The notes: generated by a model not told the origin, from the letters alone. DNA of 64,000 nucleotides from Sorex araneus (GCF_027595985.1 NC_073303.1:97208591-97272590); one strand, 5' to 3'; counted from the stretch's first letter, positions 21,322-32,849 are shown. Program-made: numbers and translations.

Positions 21322-22101
21322 CTTTGGAGCAGTAGGCCAGGATTCTTTTTACTGTAATTGCTACTGATATAAGTGCAATGATATATGGGGGATGCATGGC
21401 CTTTCTTTTTAGACTTAAGGAGGAGTAGTAAAAGTTGCCAGAGGGGCTATATCAGTCTCAGATTTGTAACAGTCTTTCATCTCCCCCCAGGCAGTCTGAT
21501 AATTTTCTTGATTTATAGGCACCTTTTCCATCTCACTGCCTTTTTTTTATTGGGCACCAGAACTTTGCAAGTCTAAGTGTTCATGTATGTTCGGGTACAA
21601 GGTGAATACACCACCTAAGTGCCTATATCCCTCCACCACCTGTAGTTAGGGGGTGGGGATTCGGGGACCATGCGGTGCTGGAGACCAGCCCGGGTTGCGG
21701 CCTTGACCCCTTTACTATTTCTGTGGCCCCTCCATCTCACGTTTAATGTAGTCTCCTGAGCCAGAAGCTGAGGGATTTTTAGCCCATTTTTCAGAGCCCA
21801 GCTGACAGGGCAGGCGGGGGCCCTGTCTGCCTCCGAACAGGGACACAGAGTCTGCAGCCCTCGTGAGAGCCAGTAGCGAAGAGCGACGCTCTGGACGGGC
21901 CACTGTCCCTGCGCAGGTGCAGTGAAGGTCCCAGGACCCTCTAGCCTAGGGGCGCCGTGGGCCCATGGGGAAGCGCTGAGTTTGGCATCGGTCCTGTTGC
22001 TCCGTGTTTGTGGGGGCATGTCAGGTGCCCTCTGTGGTTCACCAGCGGGCACCGATGGACCTGGCTCCATCTGCAACCTGACCACTCTCCTCTCTCTGCA
22101 G

Positions 22102-22176
22102 ATTGGGCACATCGAGGGGCAGCCTGAAAGGAAGGGGGTCTTTCCAGTGTCCTTCGTTCACATCCTGTCTGACTAG
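22102..22176 (+). CDS. ASAP1: ASAP1 terminal coding exon, C-terminal part of SH3 domain and stop
   Basis: The coding part of the last exon is 75 bp: 24 residues (IGHIEGQPERKG, then VFPVSFVHILSD) plus TAG at 22174-22176. It supplies the second half of the SH3 domain, including the conserved G-x-FP-x-x-(Y/F)V signature (GVFPVSFV) that completes the ligand pocket. The frame joins the previous exon in phase 0. The protein ends four residues after the SH3 fold, as is normal for ASAP1. Together the five exons give 809 coding bases plus the stop, about 270 residues, compared with roughly 1,130 for the full protein. Confidence 0.96.
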   Translation: MGHIEGQPERKGVFPVSFVHILSD

Positions 22177-22252
22177 CGAAAGGAGCACGCCCTGGAGATT
22201 GTCCACGCCCCTTGTGCAAGACTGCTGGCCTCGTGTCACCCCGCGCACACCG

Positions 22253-22329
22253 TGTACATAGCTGCTGTTACAGAGCAGGAAGCTGCTGGAAGGGCCGCCT
22301 CGACGGGGGGAGAGTGTGCGCTGTAAATA
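22253..22329 (+). promoter_or_regulatory. Two Pumilio-type elements in the 3' UTR
   Basis: TGTACATA (22253-22260) and TGTAAATA (22322-22329) both fit the UGUANAUA consensus bound by PUM1/PUM2. They lie 77 and 146 bases after the stop codon. The motif match is direct; use in vivo is inference. Confidence 0.45.
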
Positions 22330-24739
22330 TCCTGTGGTCGTCCGCCTTCGCCAGTATTAGGGTAGCCTTGGGACCCGGCACGCCTTACTGGTCTGCCAAA
22401 GCCATCCTTGGCGTCTAGCACTTACATCTCTATCCATGCTGTGTTTCAAGCAAACACACAAACAGAAATATCCGAACTGCCAGCTTCGCAAATAGAAAAC
22501 GGCCTCCAGCAGCCGCTGGGAGGCACAGAATTCACACTCCGTTCCTAACAATGCAGTATTCGCCATTGTGTTACTGAAAACACCGACATTAGCAAAGAGG
22601 TGGGTTCTGTTTTCCAGGTGAAACTTTAGCTCCATGACAGACCAGCCTGTAGTTAACCTGTGCACCGTTTACAGCTCCACAAACCTACTTTGGTATTTAT
22701 TAAAGAAAAGTGCTCAGTTAAATGTAAGTGTTATTCCTTCAGCAAAATGCTCGTTCGCCCAAAACCTCTGGTGACATTTTACTATGCCCACAGCCTCATG
22801 CAAGTTTAGACAAGTAGATTTATACTGTCTTAAAATGACGAGTGCCCAGCCCTGAGATATTATTACCTCATTATGCAAAAATACATATCCTTCATGACTA
22901 TTTTGACAAAAGTTTAAAATACATCTGAAGAAGGTCAACTTTCAGGAACCAAGGACTGCCAGAAATATTAGCCTCTACATTATGCATGCATTTAGAAGCT
23001 TACCCGAAATCTGCCTTTTATAAAGGAAAAGTATGGACAAGTTGAACTGTACATTTTTTTAAAAAAAACTTGATTGCCATTAAAGCAGAAATTATAAGGT
23101 TGCAACAATGTGTGTTTCTAGTCAGTCATTTGACTTCCTCAGCATGTATTTACATATCATAATATGAATTGTATCCTTCCATGTGTTAAAGCATCCAACC
23201 TGTCCATTTTCAATTGCTTTCTGAGTTTTGTTCTTAGGCAAATTCAAACTTTGGAAGACTCTTCAAGAAGATGGCAAGTTTAAAAGTCAACTCTCCACAC
23301 AATTTCCCCACTGTAAGAAGCCCAGGTGCTGACCTTTTTTTTTTTTTTTCATGCTTGTGATCAAACTGTAAGGGAGTTTTCCAGTCTTTCGCTCCATTCA
23401 GTAGACACATTACCCTTCAAGTCCGTTTACAAACACATGTGTGAATGCCACCATGCATTGCACTGTGCAGAATGCTCTTCCCTCAGTGAGTCTCTCCCTC
23501 TTGGTTTTCTTTCACTCCTGTGTGTTTCTCGGACCACAAAGGCCATCATGAGCGGATTTGGTCTCCTCCTTCCATTGCATTTTGAATTTAAAAAAAAAAA
23601 AAAAGTTTCACTCCCTAGTCACAGTCTGTTCTCCGAATCCCAGGCTCATGTGACCGGCATGGCAACACAACCGAAAACTGAAATTCTTACGCAGCTCCTC
23701 TTGGCAGCGAGTGAGAAAATGCTCATTTCACAGAAGCACAACCCCCAGCCCAGCCCCTAGGAAAAGCCCCTCCAGCAGCCACCGTGCTCGGTGAACATGA
23801 GTTCAGTCCTGCTTCAGTGATTACGCTCAGTAGCCACCTGATAAATTAAGTATTGCATGATAAACCTGCAACATACCCACTGTTACTGGAAAGTGATTTT
23901 TTAAGCTGTTGCTTCCTGCGTTTGGGGGCCCTGGGGGTGCTTCCCACACAGGATGAGCCCATCAGGACTCCGTGGTGTGTGTGGCTAACAGCGCCGGTGG
24001 GTGTCCAGAGTGCTTAAGCCACACTGATGTGAGCACAGGAAGCAAGGGAAGGTTGCTGTGCTGTCCCACATAGTTCGTGTACATGTCTTATATTGCTTTA
24101 CAGAACTACATTCTTGTGGCCTGCAGTTTCTTCATCTGATTTCGAACTGGTTTTGAACCAAAACTAAACTTAATATTAAAATTACATGACGTCGAGATCT
24201 AATAACTTCTTTCCCCTTTTGTAGAAACTTACATTTTTAATACTTTTTTCTGGTTTGGTTTTTTGTTTTCTATCAATAATTTGAGTTCTCTCTAACCCCA
24301 ACTTCCTGTGGGACATAGGAAAAGTCGGTATAAATACCCTTGGTGATCTAAGTTGAGTTTAAATAGAATATTGTGCATAAAGTCAAGTGAGCCACTATCT
24401 GCAATTTTGTACATGATAAAGTATTTTAAAGGTATGGAAATTTACGAAAAAATAGCTAGTTCTTTCCCCCTCCCCCCCACAGAGGGGAAAGTTATGTTCT
24501 GCAAATAGTGTGCATTCTATTTTACTGTTGAACAACAATTGCTATTTATTTTTTTATTGCCTAGAACTTCAGCATATTGTATAGGAACCCTGTAGGGCCA
24601 CTAGTTGAATTCCCTGTTCTTATCTGGATGTCACCGTCAGGCATCAGTACTCTTGTCATTTTACGTGTATTTAATGTGACAGCCTTTCAGTACTGTATGT
24701 GTTCATTTCTACTTTTTTTAATATTTAAAATTGCTTTTA

Positions 24740-24745
24740 AATAAA
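24740..24745 (+). terminator. ASAP1: ASAP1 polyadenylation signal AATAAA
   Basis: A canonical AATAAA sits in ttttaaataaacattctc. The SINE-free 3' UTR ends shortly after it, and a young SINE appears at 24900. Weaker variants (ATTAAA at about 22698 and 23078) lie upstream and could be used alternatively. Confidence 0.65.
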
Positions 24746-24899
24746 CATTCTCAGTTGATCCCAAGCATCTGATCTGATAACTAGACCAGTTCTTCTGACT
24801 AGAGGAAATTGGAAGTTAAATGGCTGGCGGGGGTTGGGGAGAGCACGATAACCCATGTCACCCTCACTCAGTGAGTGCTGGTTTTAGATACGGAAAAAA

Positions 24900-25075
24900 G
24901 GGGCTGGGGTGATAGCTGAGCGGGTAGGGCATTTGCCTTGCACGTGGCCGACCCGGGTTCGAGTCCCAGCATCCCATATGGTCCCCTGAGCACCACCAGG
25001 GGTAGTTCCTGAGTGCAGAGTCAGGAGTGACCCCTGTGCATCGCCGGGTGTGACCCAAAAAGAAAAAAAAAAGAA
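24900..25075 (+). mobile_element. Short-type SINE, intact
   Basis: A near-consensus copy with a perfect 15-bp duplication tagatacggaaaaaa at 24885-24899 and 25076-25090. It marks the first insertion after the ASAP1 3' UTR. Confidence 0.95.
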
Positions 25076-25101
25076 TAGATACGGAAAAAAAATAAACCGC
25101 A

Positions 25102-25330
25102 GGGGCCAGAAATGGCACAGCAGCTGGAGAGCACGCCCAGCACGTGGTTCCCCAGGCATCACGCGTGCGGCCCCCGTGCAGAGCACCTCTACACCACAGG
25201 ACCAGAATAGCATCATAGCCACAGGCCCTTGCATTGAGCTGCTGGTCCCACTGGCCAAGATTAAATAGTGGGGCCTCGGGGACTCCTGAGCACCACTTGG
25301 GAGTTCCCCCATCGCCAAAAAAAAAAAAAA
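25102..25330 (+). mobile_element. Degraded SINE
   Basis: Traces: aggggccagaaatggcacag, actcctgagcaccacttggg and an A13 tail. It is longer than usual, so it may be two remnants. Confidence 0.45.
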
Positions 25331-25994
25331 TGCATGACGGGGTCGGGGATTGAGTGCATGCTTCCATGCAGGAGGCCAGGGTTCACCCTCCAGGCACTGC
25401 CCACTGTGCCTCAAAAGAAAAATATTCATCATTTTCCTTAGCCTACAAAAGCCTGGGGTGTCGGTTTGGTTCCCAGGCACACCATTCCCTCTCCCATCTC
25501 TTAAGACATCCACTGACGTTCCTGTTTATGTAGACAAGGCAGGAAGAAGGGGGTCTGCAAAACTGGAAGGGGCCCCACACAGACCCAGTCCTGCGTATGT
25601 GCACCTCCAGGACAGTCCCGGCCCCGAGTGCCAAGTGATGGGCAGACCCAGGACCAGGTACAAACCCTGCGTTACCAACCCTCAGCAGCGGGCGGGAGAA
25701 GGAGGCTGGAGCCCACACAACTAACTGGTTCTGGCTCCAAGATGGGGCTCCCCAGGCAGATGGAAAAGAGCAGCGACAGGAAGACAAAGCTCCAGATCTC
25801 TGCATTCCTGTCGCCTTTCATGACTGGAGGTGTTCGTGCCTATTCCCACACCCTGTGAACCTTCACACGGGACGCCCTGCAACCTGCCCTGGGAAAGGCT
25901 TCGCCCTGGAAGCTGGTGACAGTGGGGGTATCTGGGAGAGGCCGTGGGACTGTCTGAGCAGATCCAGCAATATTTCTCAACACAAAAAAATTGC

Positions 25995-26115
25995 AGAAAG
26001 GCTGGGGACCGCACACTGAGGGCCCAAGCTCTGACTTCACGTGTGAAAGCCCCTGGTTTGATGCCCAGCACTGCATGCTCCCCCAGGTAGTGCTCGCATC
26101 CCCCTCCCCCCCCGC
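25995..26115 (+). mobile_element. Degraded SINE
   Basis: The stretch gaaaggctggggaccgcaca then tggtttgatgcccagcactg follows the short consensus. A C8 run interrupts the end. Confidence 0.45.
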
Positions 26116-26309
26116 AACAACCTTGGCCCACACCTCCAGTCTGCTCATCACCGGGAGTAATGGCCCAGAGGCCTGTTGCAGTGCTAATGAGGCCCAACTA
26201 TCTGCCCCCAAACAAGTTACAGGCCTGGGCAGTATCTGTGTGGAGTGAATTGACATCCCCCCTGAAGTCAGCCACCGCACTAGGGTCTTCAGGGCCGTTT
26301 CCTGCTCAA

Positions 26310-26400
26310 AGTTCTTCACTTGCTCTCCAGACAAGGAAATCTGCTCACAGAGCTGAAGACACTTGTGTGCTTCGGGTCACACACATGACAGCTGCAGCTG
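26310..26400 (-). repeat. MIR-like remnant
   Basis: Weak antisense resemblance: ctccagacaaggaaatctgc and tgcttcgggtcacacacatg. Confidence 0.3.
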
Positions 26401-27427
26401 GACATAAATTTTTGTGACCTCAACAGCTGCCTCCTGACTTCATGCCTAGAATCTGGATGTATGGCAGCAGTGGGTGGTGGCAATAAAACATTAGAAAAAT
26501 TTTGTCCCTTCTCCTTGACTCCTCTCTACCCGTGTGTATCCTCAGTCCCGAATGGGAGTCAAGTGTCATATCTGCAGTTCTTTTGGTGATTCAGAGTCCA
26601 CGAGCTCCCATTTCTAGAGAGTGCTCAGAACATGTGGTCCCTGGGGTAAGAGCTACCAGAAGCCGGGGGTGGAGGTAGAGCCAAGCCACTAATCTTATCC
26701 TGAGACATCCAAAGGGTATCCACAATCTGTTAAGACATTGACAGACAGAGGTGCCTGAAGGACAGGGACATGGGCAGGAGATGGAGGGAACATTCCAGAA
26801 AAAGGATGATCAGAGCTTCTCCCCACGGCCTGCACAGATGGAGTCAGTGAAGACAATGCATCCACAAAGATTGGTGGAACTTTGACATCCTGGAGCCAGG
26901 AGTGGAGACGGCGGATGGGACAAGGCCTGGATTCAGGCAGGACCCGCCCCGCCAGCACACTAGGCTGATTCTAGCACCAGAGCCAGCTCACCCGGTGGCC
27001 TTAGCAGCACAGTGAAAGGGAACTACTTTTCCCATCACAGCCGATGTTTCGGCAGATCAAGACAGAACCCAAACAGAAATCAGGGCATGTGTAGAGAGAT
27101 CAAGGCCCCGGGGTCTTCGGTCTCCTCGGCATGACCCTCTGCTGCCTCTTGGCTCCTGCTCTTCCCTGGCTGCCCTCTCTTTAGAGAAATGGGGTCAGAG
27201 CTGGCCTGGCAGCCTTCTCCCCGCAGATGAGCCAGCCAGGAAGAGGAAGCCAGGAGAAGCAGCCGCGTTTCCAGTCCAGAGCAGCGGCACGTGTGCCAGA
27301 AGGGCCCACGATGAGTGTTTCTTGGACAGCTGCTCTGCAGTTGGGAGCCAGAGGTCCGGCTGGCATGCGCTGTCCTGGGTGAAATGTGAGGGTGAAGAGC
27401 GCTATCAGTGAGCCTGTGAACACGGCA

Positions 27428-27448
27428 ACCCCCCCCCCCCCCCCCCCG
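27428..27448. repeat. Poly-C run
   Basis: About 19-20 consecutive C in aaccccc...cgtgcaag. The exact length may be affected by sequencing. Confidence 0.85.
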
Positions 27449-27695
27449 TGCAAGCCAGGAAACACTTCACTCCCAGACACAGCACTCAAAGCTTGGTTAA
27501 CTCAAGGTTTTATGAAACTCTGACTGTACAGGCGACTCTAGCCAGAGACACATGAGGCCTAAACTGTCTTCACGCAAGTCAGCCCTGAAGAAGCTGTGTT
27601 CCACGTGTCTACAGATAGTCAAACTGTTCCGTCTTTAAGTCCCAGCAGATCTGACAAGATGCAGCCAATAGGCCACTTGCAAAAGCTGCATTAGC

Positions 27696-27892
27696 AGGGT
27701 TGGGGCAGTAACACAGTGGGTAGGGCGCTTGCCTTGCATGCTTTCAACCCGGGTTCAATTCTCCAGCATCCCATATTGTCCCTGAGCCTGCCAGGAGTGA
27801 TTACTGATGCAGAGCCAGGAGTAAACCCTGACCATCACCAGTTGTGGCCCCAAAACCAAAAAGAAAAATAAATAAATAAATAAATAAATAAG
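27696..27892 (+). mobile_element. Short-type SINE with (TAAA)n tail
   Basis: A slightly diverged copy ending in an (AAAT)8 run. The flanks gcattagca (27689-27697 region) and gcattagca (27892-27900) form a short duplication. Confidence 0.9.
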
Positions 27893-28270
27893 CATTAGCA
27901 CCAGGTTTTAGATTTTGGGCCACCTTATTTGGGCTCCTAAAAATCACCCTCATGCGTCCTAACCCCATATCCCAGGGTGGCCAGGGGAACTGCTCTCTTT
28001 CATGGTCTCAAAAATAACAAGAACTTTAAGCCTCACCTTGCCCAGAGGTGAGTGAAGTCAGGCACTCAAGACGACTCCATGTCTAACACACAGTGGGCAG
28101 TCAGTAAGTGTGTCTTTGAACAGAGGCACACTTGAGACCAGCTGGCAGAAGAAACTGGAAGAGGGTGGGAGAGGTGGCTGAAAGAGCCGGAGAATGCGGT
28201 GCTTATTCCAGAGGCCTGAGATCAGTCCTAGGAACACATGGTGTCCTGAGGCCCAGCAGGCGTGCCTCTG

Positions 28271-28343
28271 CCGGCCACAGCGCTGTCTCAGCCCTGTGCC
28301 TGGGCATTGAAAAGACAGTCCCGGCAAGGCCTTGTGGGCAATG

Positions 28344-28388
<45 letters not shown>

Positions 28389-28487
28389 CACCACACACAC
28401 ACACACACACAGAGCCGGCCACAGCACTGTCTCACCCTTGTGCCTGGGCATTGAAAAGACAGTCCAGGCAAGGCCTTGTGGGCAATG

Positions 28488-28527
<40 letters not shown>

Positions 28528-28598
28528 CCGGCCACAACACTGTCTCAGCCCTGTGTGGGCATTGAAAAGACAGTCCCGGCAAGGCCTTGTGGGCAATG

Positions 28599-28643
<45 letters not shown>

Positions 28644-28738
28644 CACCACACACACACACACAGAGCCGGCCACAGCACTGTCTCACCCTTGTGCCTGGGC
28701 ATTGAAAAGACAGTCCAGGCAAGGCCTTGTGGGCAATG

Positions 28739-28780
<42 letters not shown>

Positions 28781-28851
28781 CCGGCCACAACACTGTCTCA
28801 GCCCTGTGTGGGCATTGAAAAGACAGTCCCGGCAAGGCCTTGTGGGCAATG

Positions 28852-28892
<41 letters not shown>

Positions 28893-28907
28893 ACACACAT
28901 ACACACA

Positions 28908-28938
<31 letters not shown>

Positions 28939-29169
28939 CACCACACACATACACACACACAGCCGGCCACAGCACTGTCTCAGCCCTGTGCCTGGGCATT
29001 GAAAAGACAGTCCGGGCAAGGCCTTGTGGACAATGCTCCACACACATACACACACACACACACACGCACACACACCACACACACACACACACAGAGCCGG
29101 CCACAGCACTGTCTCACCCTTGTGCCTGGGCATTGAAAAGACAGTCCGGGCAAGGCCTTGTGGGCAATG

Positions 29170-29215
<46 letters not shown>
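28271..29215. repeat. Compound minisatellite: (CA)n plus ~75-bp core, 7 units
   Basis: Seven copies of a ~75-bp core (starting gccggccacag(c/a)(g/a)ctgtctca and ending ggccttgtgggcaatgcta) alternate with (CA)n blocks of variable length. Core starts are near 28271, 28415, 28527, 28665, 28781, 28963 and 29097. Units alternate between a 'cacccttgtgcctgggc' form and a shorter 'cagccctgtgtgggc' form. The pair at 28415-28560 recurs almost unchanged at 28665-28815, giving a ~250-bp higher-order period. Open frames reading Thr-His or Cys-Val through it are artefacts of the CA runs. Confidence 0.95.
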
Positions 29216-29218
<3 letters not shown>

Positions 29219-29916
29219 TAGATGAACCTCCACTGTTACAAAGGGGACATGTGAGCAGAGGGTACATCGTGTTTTCAAAGGCCTAGAGAGACCCACCCCA
29301 AGCAAGGTTCAAAGCCAGGGAGCCTCTGGCCCACGTTGGCTCTTCCTACTTGTACTGTGCAGTAAACAGCCCGCTCGACAATGGCCCTCTTTTTACGAGC
29401 CGCAGAAAAAAGATTCGCCACCAGAATGCATTGTCTGAATGTACGGGCTGAGTTCCTGCTCAGCTGGAGCCACTTAGAGGATTCAAACACGGGGACTCCC
29501 CCGGCCTGCTCCAGCCCAGACCCCAGTCAGCTGCTTCCTCCTTGGAAGTCAGAAAGTTCTAGAGCTAAAGAGCAAGCCACGTGCCCCGGTGTCCCTGCTT
29601 TCCCTCACAGATGAGATGCCGGCGGCCTTGGATTCACTTCCCCGTCTTGAGCTGAGGCCTTGTTTGCCCAGTGCCAGGACGGAAGGAGCCAGGATGGAGA
29701 ACCAGCCTGCGAGCAAACGAGAAGTGAAGGGAATTGGCTGGACACAGGGTAAAGGAACAATCAGGCAACTTGACGGAGTCTCTTGACTGAAACTGAATAT
29801 AAGAGTGTCCCGTGGCCCAAAGACCAGCCCCCCAGTGATGTGCACAGTTGCTGGTCAGACACACAGAATCAGGTGCTCATAGCATAGAACCATCAGAGTT
29901 AAAAACCCGTGAATAG

Positions 29917-30092
29917 GGCTGGAGCAATAGCACAGTGGGTAGGGCGTTTGCCTTGCACGCAGCCGACCCGGGTTTGAATCCCAGCATCCCATATGGTCCC
30001 CTGAGCACTGCCAGTGGTGATTCTTGAGTGCAGAGCCAGGAGTAACCCCTGTGCATCACCAGGCGTGACCCAAAAAGCAAAAAAAAAAAAAC
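29917..30092 (+). mobile_element. Short-type SINE, intact
   Basis: A near-consensus copy with an AAAAAGCAAAAAAAAAAAA tail. It stands just before a degraded copy. Confidence 0.94.
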
Positions 30093-30099
30093 AAACATG

Positions 30100-30265
30100 A
30101 ATAGTCTGGAGAAACAGCATGGCAGTCAGGGTGCTGAACCTTGTGTGCAGCTGGCCGGGGCTCAGTCTCCCAGCACTGCCTAGGGACCTCCAAGCACCAC
30201 CAAGAGTAAGCCCTGAGCACAAAGCCAGGAGTAAGCCCTGAGTACTGCCAGGAGTAGGTCAAACT
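30100..30265 (+). mobile_element. Degraded short SINE
   Basis: Traces: gtctggagaaacagcatggc, caccaccaagagtaagccct and gccaggagtaagccctgag. Confidence 0.65.
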
Positions 30266-30934
30266 TAAACAACTCTGAACAACCGGGCTTTCCACCACCC
30301 GTGGTTGGCTTTGTACATTATGACAGAGTCACACAGTGGCTGCTGTCGTGAGAACTAATGACCACACTCACCAGTATGGCTGGATGCCTCAAGTTAGAGT
30401 CGCAAGCAACCAGCCAGACAAAGAGAATTCACTTTGAGTCTTCGTGAATAGGCAAAAACAGGCAGCCTGTACCACTACCAGTTAGAATCATGGTTGCCCA
30501 AAGGAAAACCCGAAGGGGTTATTAGAGGCTGGGGCTTTGGAGGTGGAGATACTGTTCTTTTTCTACACAGATCTTGAGTTTGGGGAAGATGCATTGAGCT
30601 GTTCGCCTCTGACAGGTGCTCATTTCTGTGTATTCACAGGAGGATGCTGATAAATATGCAAGCAGCTCTCAAAAATCTGTAAGCCCTTATTTGTAGCATT
30701 TGCCGATTCCTTGAGGTGTCAATATTTCCACCGTGGCTGATGACAGCCACCGATGTGATGTGGCTGAAAGCCAAGTTGGGAAAAATTAAAATAATTCATT
30801 CTTGCATATTGGCACGTTGGACTGAGCCAGCCCTTACAGGCCGCTTTCGTTTCTACCTTAGTAGATAAAAATTATTAAATTGTGGTTACAACACCACAAT
30901 TTCCCCCTTCTCTTTCATCTTTCATTATTGTTGT

Positions 30935-31100
30935 AATTTGTTCTTGAGCCACCCCCAGTGGTGCTCAGGGCTTACTCCTGGCTCTGCACTCAGGGATCCC
31001 TCCTAGTGGTGCTCATGGGACCATATGTGGTGCCGGAGATTGAACCCAGGTCAGCAGGTGCAAAACAAAATCACTCCCTGCTGTACTATTGCTCCGGCCC
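30935..31100 (-). mobile_element. Short-type SINE, diverged
   Basis: The antisense body cagtggtgctcagggcttac, gctctgcactcagggatccc and the head actattgctccggcccc are clear. Confidence 0.85.
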
Positions 31101-31339
31101 CTTCTTCTATCTGTTGTTGTGAGGACCAGACATGGCCTTGCTGGTTACAGAGCTTACCCCTGTAGTGATGGGCAGGGAGCACTCACTGTAATTATGGTGA
31201 TGGGGAGTCACGAACAGCAGTGCTCCAGGGATTGTCTCAGCAGGCGGGTCAGTGCCTTGGTTCAGCCTAGCACTACGAAGTAGATGTGCACTACTGCTGA
31301 GCAGGCAAAGCCACAGCAAATGGCTTTTCATTTGTTCGA

Positions 31340-31475
31340 TTTTGGTTTGGGGACCACATCCAGCAGTGCTCAGGAGCTACACCTGATTCAGTGCTCAGGG
31401 TTCACTCCTAGGGATGTGGGGGAGGGGAGACCAGGAGGTGCCAGGGATTAAACCCAGGCTCTGGCTTGCAAAGCC
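31340..31475 (-). mobile_element. Degraded short SINE
   Basis: Antisense traces: ccagcagtgctcaggagcta and gtgccagggattaaacccag. A CT microsatellite follows. Confidence 0.6.
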
Positions 31476-31480
31476 CTCCC

Positions 31481-31546
31481 TCCCACTCTCTCTCTCTCTC
31501 TCTCTCTGTCTCTCTGTCTCTCCCTCCCTCTCTCTCTCTGTCCCTC
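31481..31546. repeat. (CT)n microsatellite
   Basis: CT run with GTCT interruptions next to the degraded SINE. Confidence 0.85.
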
Positions 31547-31574
31547 GTGCTCCATAAACATTTTATCTTGAGTC

Positions 31575-31745
31575 AGTGGGGCAGGGACACACATTTAGCT
31601 GTGCTTGGGGCTTACTCTTGGGTCTGCTCAGGGATTGTTCCTAGAGCAGCCCTGGGGACTACAGATGATGCTCAGGATCAAGCCAGATTCAGCCACATGC
31701 AAGGTAAGTGCCTTACCTGCTGTCCTATCCATCGAGCCTTCTGGC
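31575..31745 (-). mobile_element. Degraded short SINE
   Basis: Antisense: gctgtgcttggggcttactc, gattcagccacatgcaaggt and ctgctgtcctatccatcgag. Confidence 0.65.
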
Positions 31746-32200
31746 CTTTCTTGAGCTGGAGTGGAGTGATATCTCATGTGCTTTTCACTATTCTCCTGCA
31801 AACTGACCATGTTGAACCTCTTCTCAGGGACTGACTGGCCACGGGCCAATGTCTTCTTTGTAACAATGACCATTTAGAAGCGCTGTATATTTTTTAATTA
31901 GATTGTCTGTTTAAAAAAAAAAACTGGGGAAACTACATCCTGAGGTAATCAGGGCTTACTCCTGGCTCTGTGCTCAGGGTTTACTCCTGGCTCTGTTAGG
32001 GATTGCTCCTGGCGGGTCTTGGGGAACCAAATGTGTTCCCAGAGATTTAACCTGCATTGGCCAGTGTAAGGCAAGAACCTGCAGTACTGTTGCTCTGGCC
32101 CTAGATTATCCTTGCTATTAGTGAGCTTTAGGAGTTCTTTGTATATTCTAGACACAGATCCCATATCTGATACATGATTCACAAAATCAATAAACCTGCA
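31746..32200. mobile_element. L1 fragment interrupted by a SINE
   Basis: The stretch tggagtggagtgatatctca, gaccatgttgaacctcttct, ccaatgtcttctttgtaaca and ttttttaattagattgtctg follows a widely seen mammalian L1 segment. It resumes after the SINE as gagttctttgtatattctag and cagatcccatatctgatac. Confidence 0.65.
31930..32103 (-). mobile_element. SINE nested in L1
   Basis: A diverged antisense copy (aatcagggcttactcctggc, gttgctctggccc) with an A-rich junction, sitting between the two L1 halves. Confidence 0.7.
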
Positions 32201-32229
32201 CCAAGCCTCTCCTCTAAGATTGTTTTTAT

Positions 32230-32395
32230 AAGGCCGGAACATGGTAGTCTAGCAGGTAAGGTGCTAGCTTTGCGCACAGTTGACCCAACACTACATATGG
32301 CTCCATGAAGCCCCTCCAGGAGTGATCTGAGACCACAGAGCCAAGAATAAGCTCGGAGCATTATTGGGTGTAGCCTCCAAAACAAAACAAAAAGT
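32230..32395 (+). mobile_element. Degraded short SINE
   Basis: Traces: aaggccggaacatggtagtc, acactacatatggctccatg and a CAAAACAAAACAAAAAG tail. Confidence 0.65.
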
Positions 32396-32399
32396 TTTT

Positions 32400-32615
32400 T
32401 AGGGGCTACAGCCAGCAGTGCATAAGGTGGTCAACAGGGGCCACTCCTGGTGATGCCCATCCCTGCACTCTGGGTCTGACTGTCCCTCCCTTGGGGGCCA
32501 CCAGAGCGCCAGCTGCCAGTGCTTGGGAGACCATGTAGTGCCAGGGATCAAGTTTGGGGTCTCACACAGGCTAGGCCTGTGCTTTATTTAGTGAACTATT
32601 TAGTTCCCGACATGA
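32400..32615 (-). mobile_element. Degraded SINE
   Basis: Antisense traces: cagccagcagtgcataaggt, ccatgtagtgccagggatca. The call is weak. Confidence 0.4.
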
Positions 32616-32849
32616 GTATGCCTCCAGGGAAGGTAGAATTTGGGCCCAGATGGTGGCAGGTGCCTACATTGCACAGGTGCTTCCACGGCCCAGGTCCCTG
32701 CACCACAGCACGACTGCCTGGCATGAGCCCAAGGGAAACTACTGTGAGGGTTCCACAGCCACCAGTGCCAGCTTCAGTGCCCCAGAACAAGTATGTGAGC
32801 ACCACAGTCAAGTACTGCAGTGAGGAAAGGGAAGGAAGTGGGAGTACAT

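Larger units (their letters stand above)
19887..22101 (+). other. ASAP1: ASAP1 last intron
   Basis: This final intron ends at the acceptor ctctctctgcag (22090-22101). It contains one young antisense SINE (20297-20480) and a ~270-bp CT/CCCT tract (21047-21318). The sequence from 21320 to 22090 appears single-copy. Confidence 0.85.
22177..24765 (+). other. ASAP1: ASAP1 3' UTR (end inferred)
   Basis: About 2.6 kb follow the stop codon without a single recognisable SINE, although the flanking DNA averages more than one per kilobase. The stretch is AT-rich, with several ATTTA/TATTTAT motifs, and ends at an AATAAA. This absence of insertions is what an exonic, constrained 3' UTR looks like. A 144-codon open frame inside it (23326-23760) starts in a T run and has no coding character. 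The exact cleavage site is inferred to be 15-30 bases after the signal. Confidence 0.75.

Noticed and set aside
20839-21397. 172-codon Ser/Leu-rich and 169-codon Arg/Glu-rich open frames
   Set aside because: Both are translations of the (CT)n tract inside an ASAP1 intron.
23326-23760. 144-codon open frame in the 3' UTR
   Set aside because: It begins in a T run, crosses an A14 run as poly-Lys and has no homology that I recognise.
28132-29267. Several 90-228-codon Thr-His or Cys-Val open frames
   Set aside because: They read through (CA)n/(GT)n runs and the repeated core; none has a unique segment with family resemblance.
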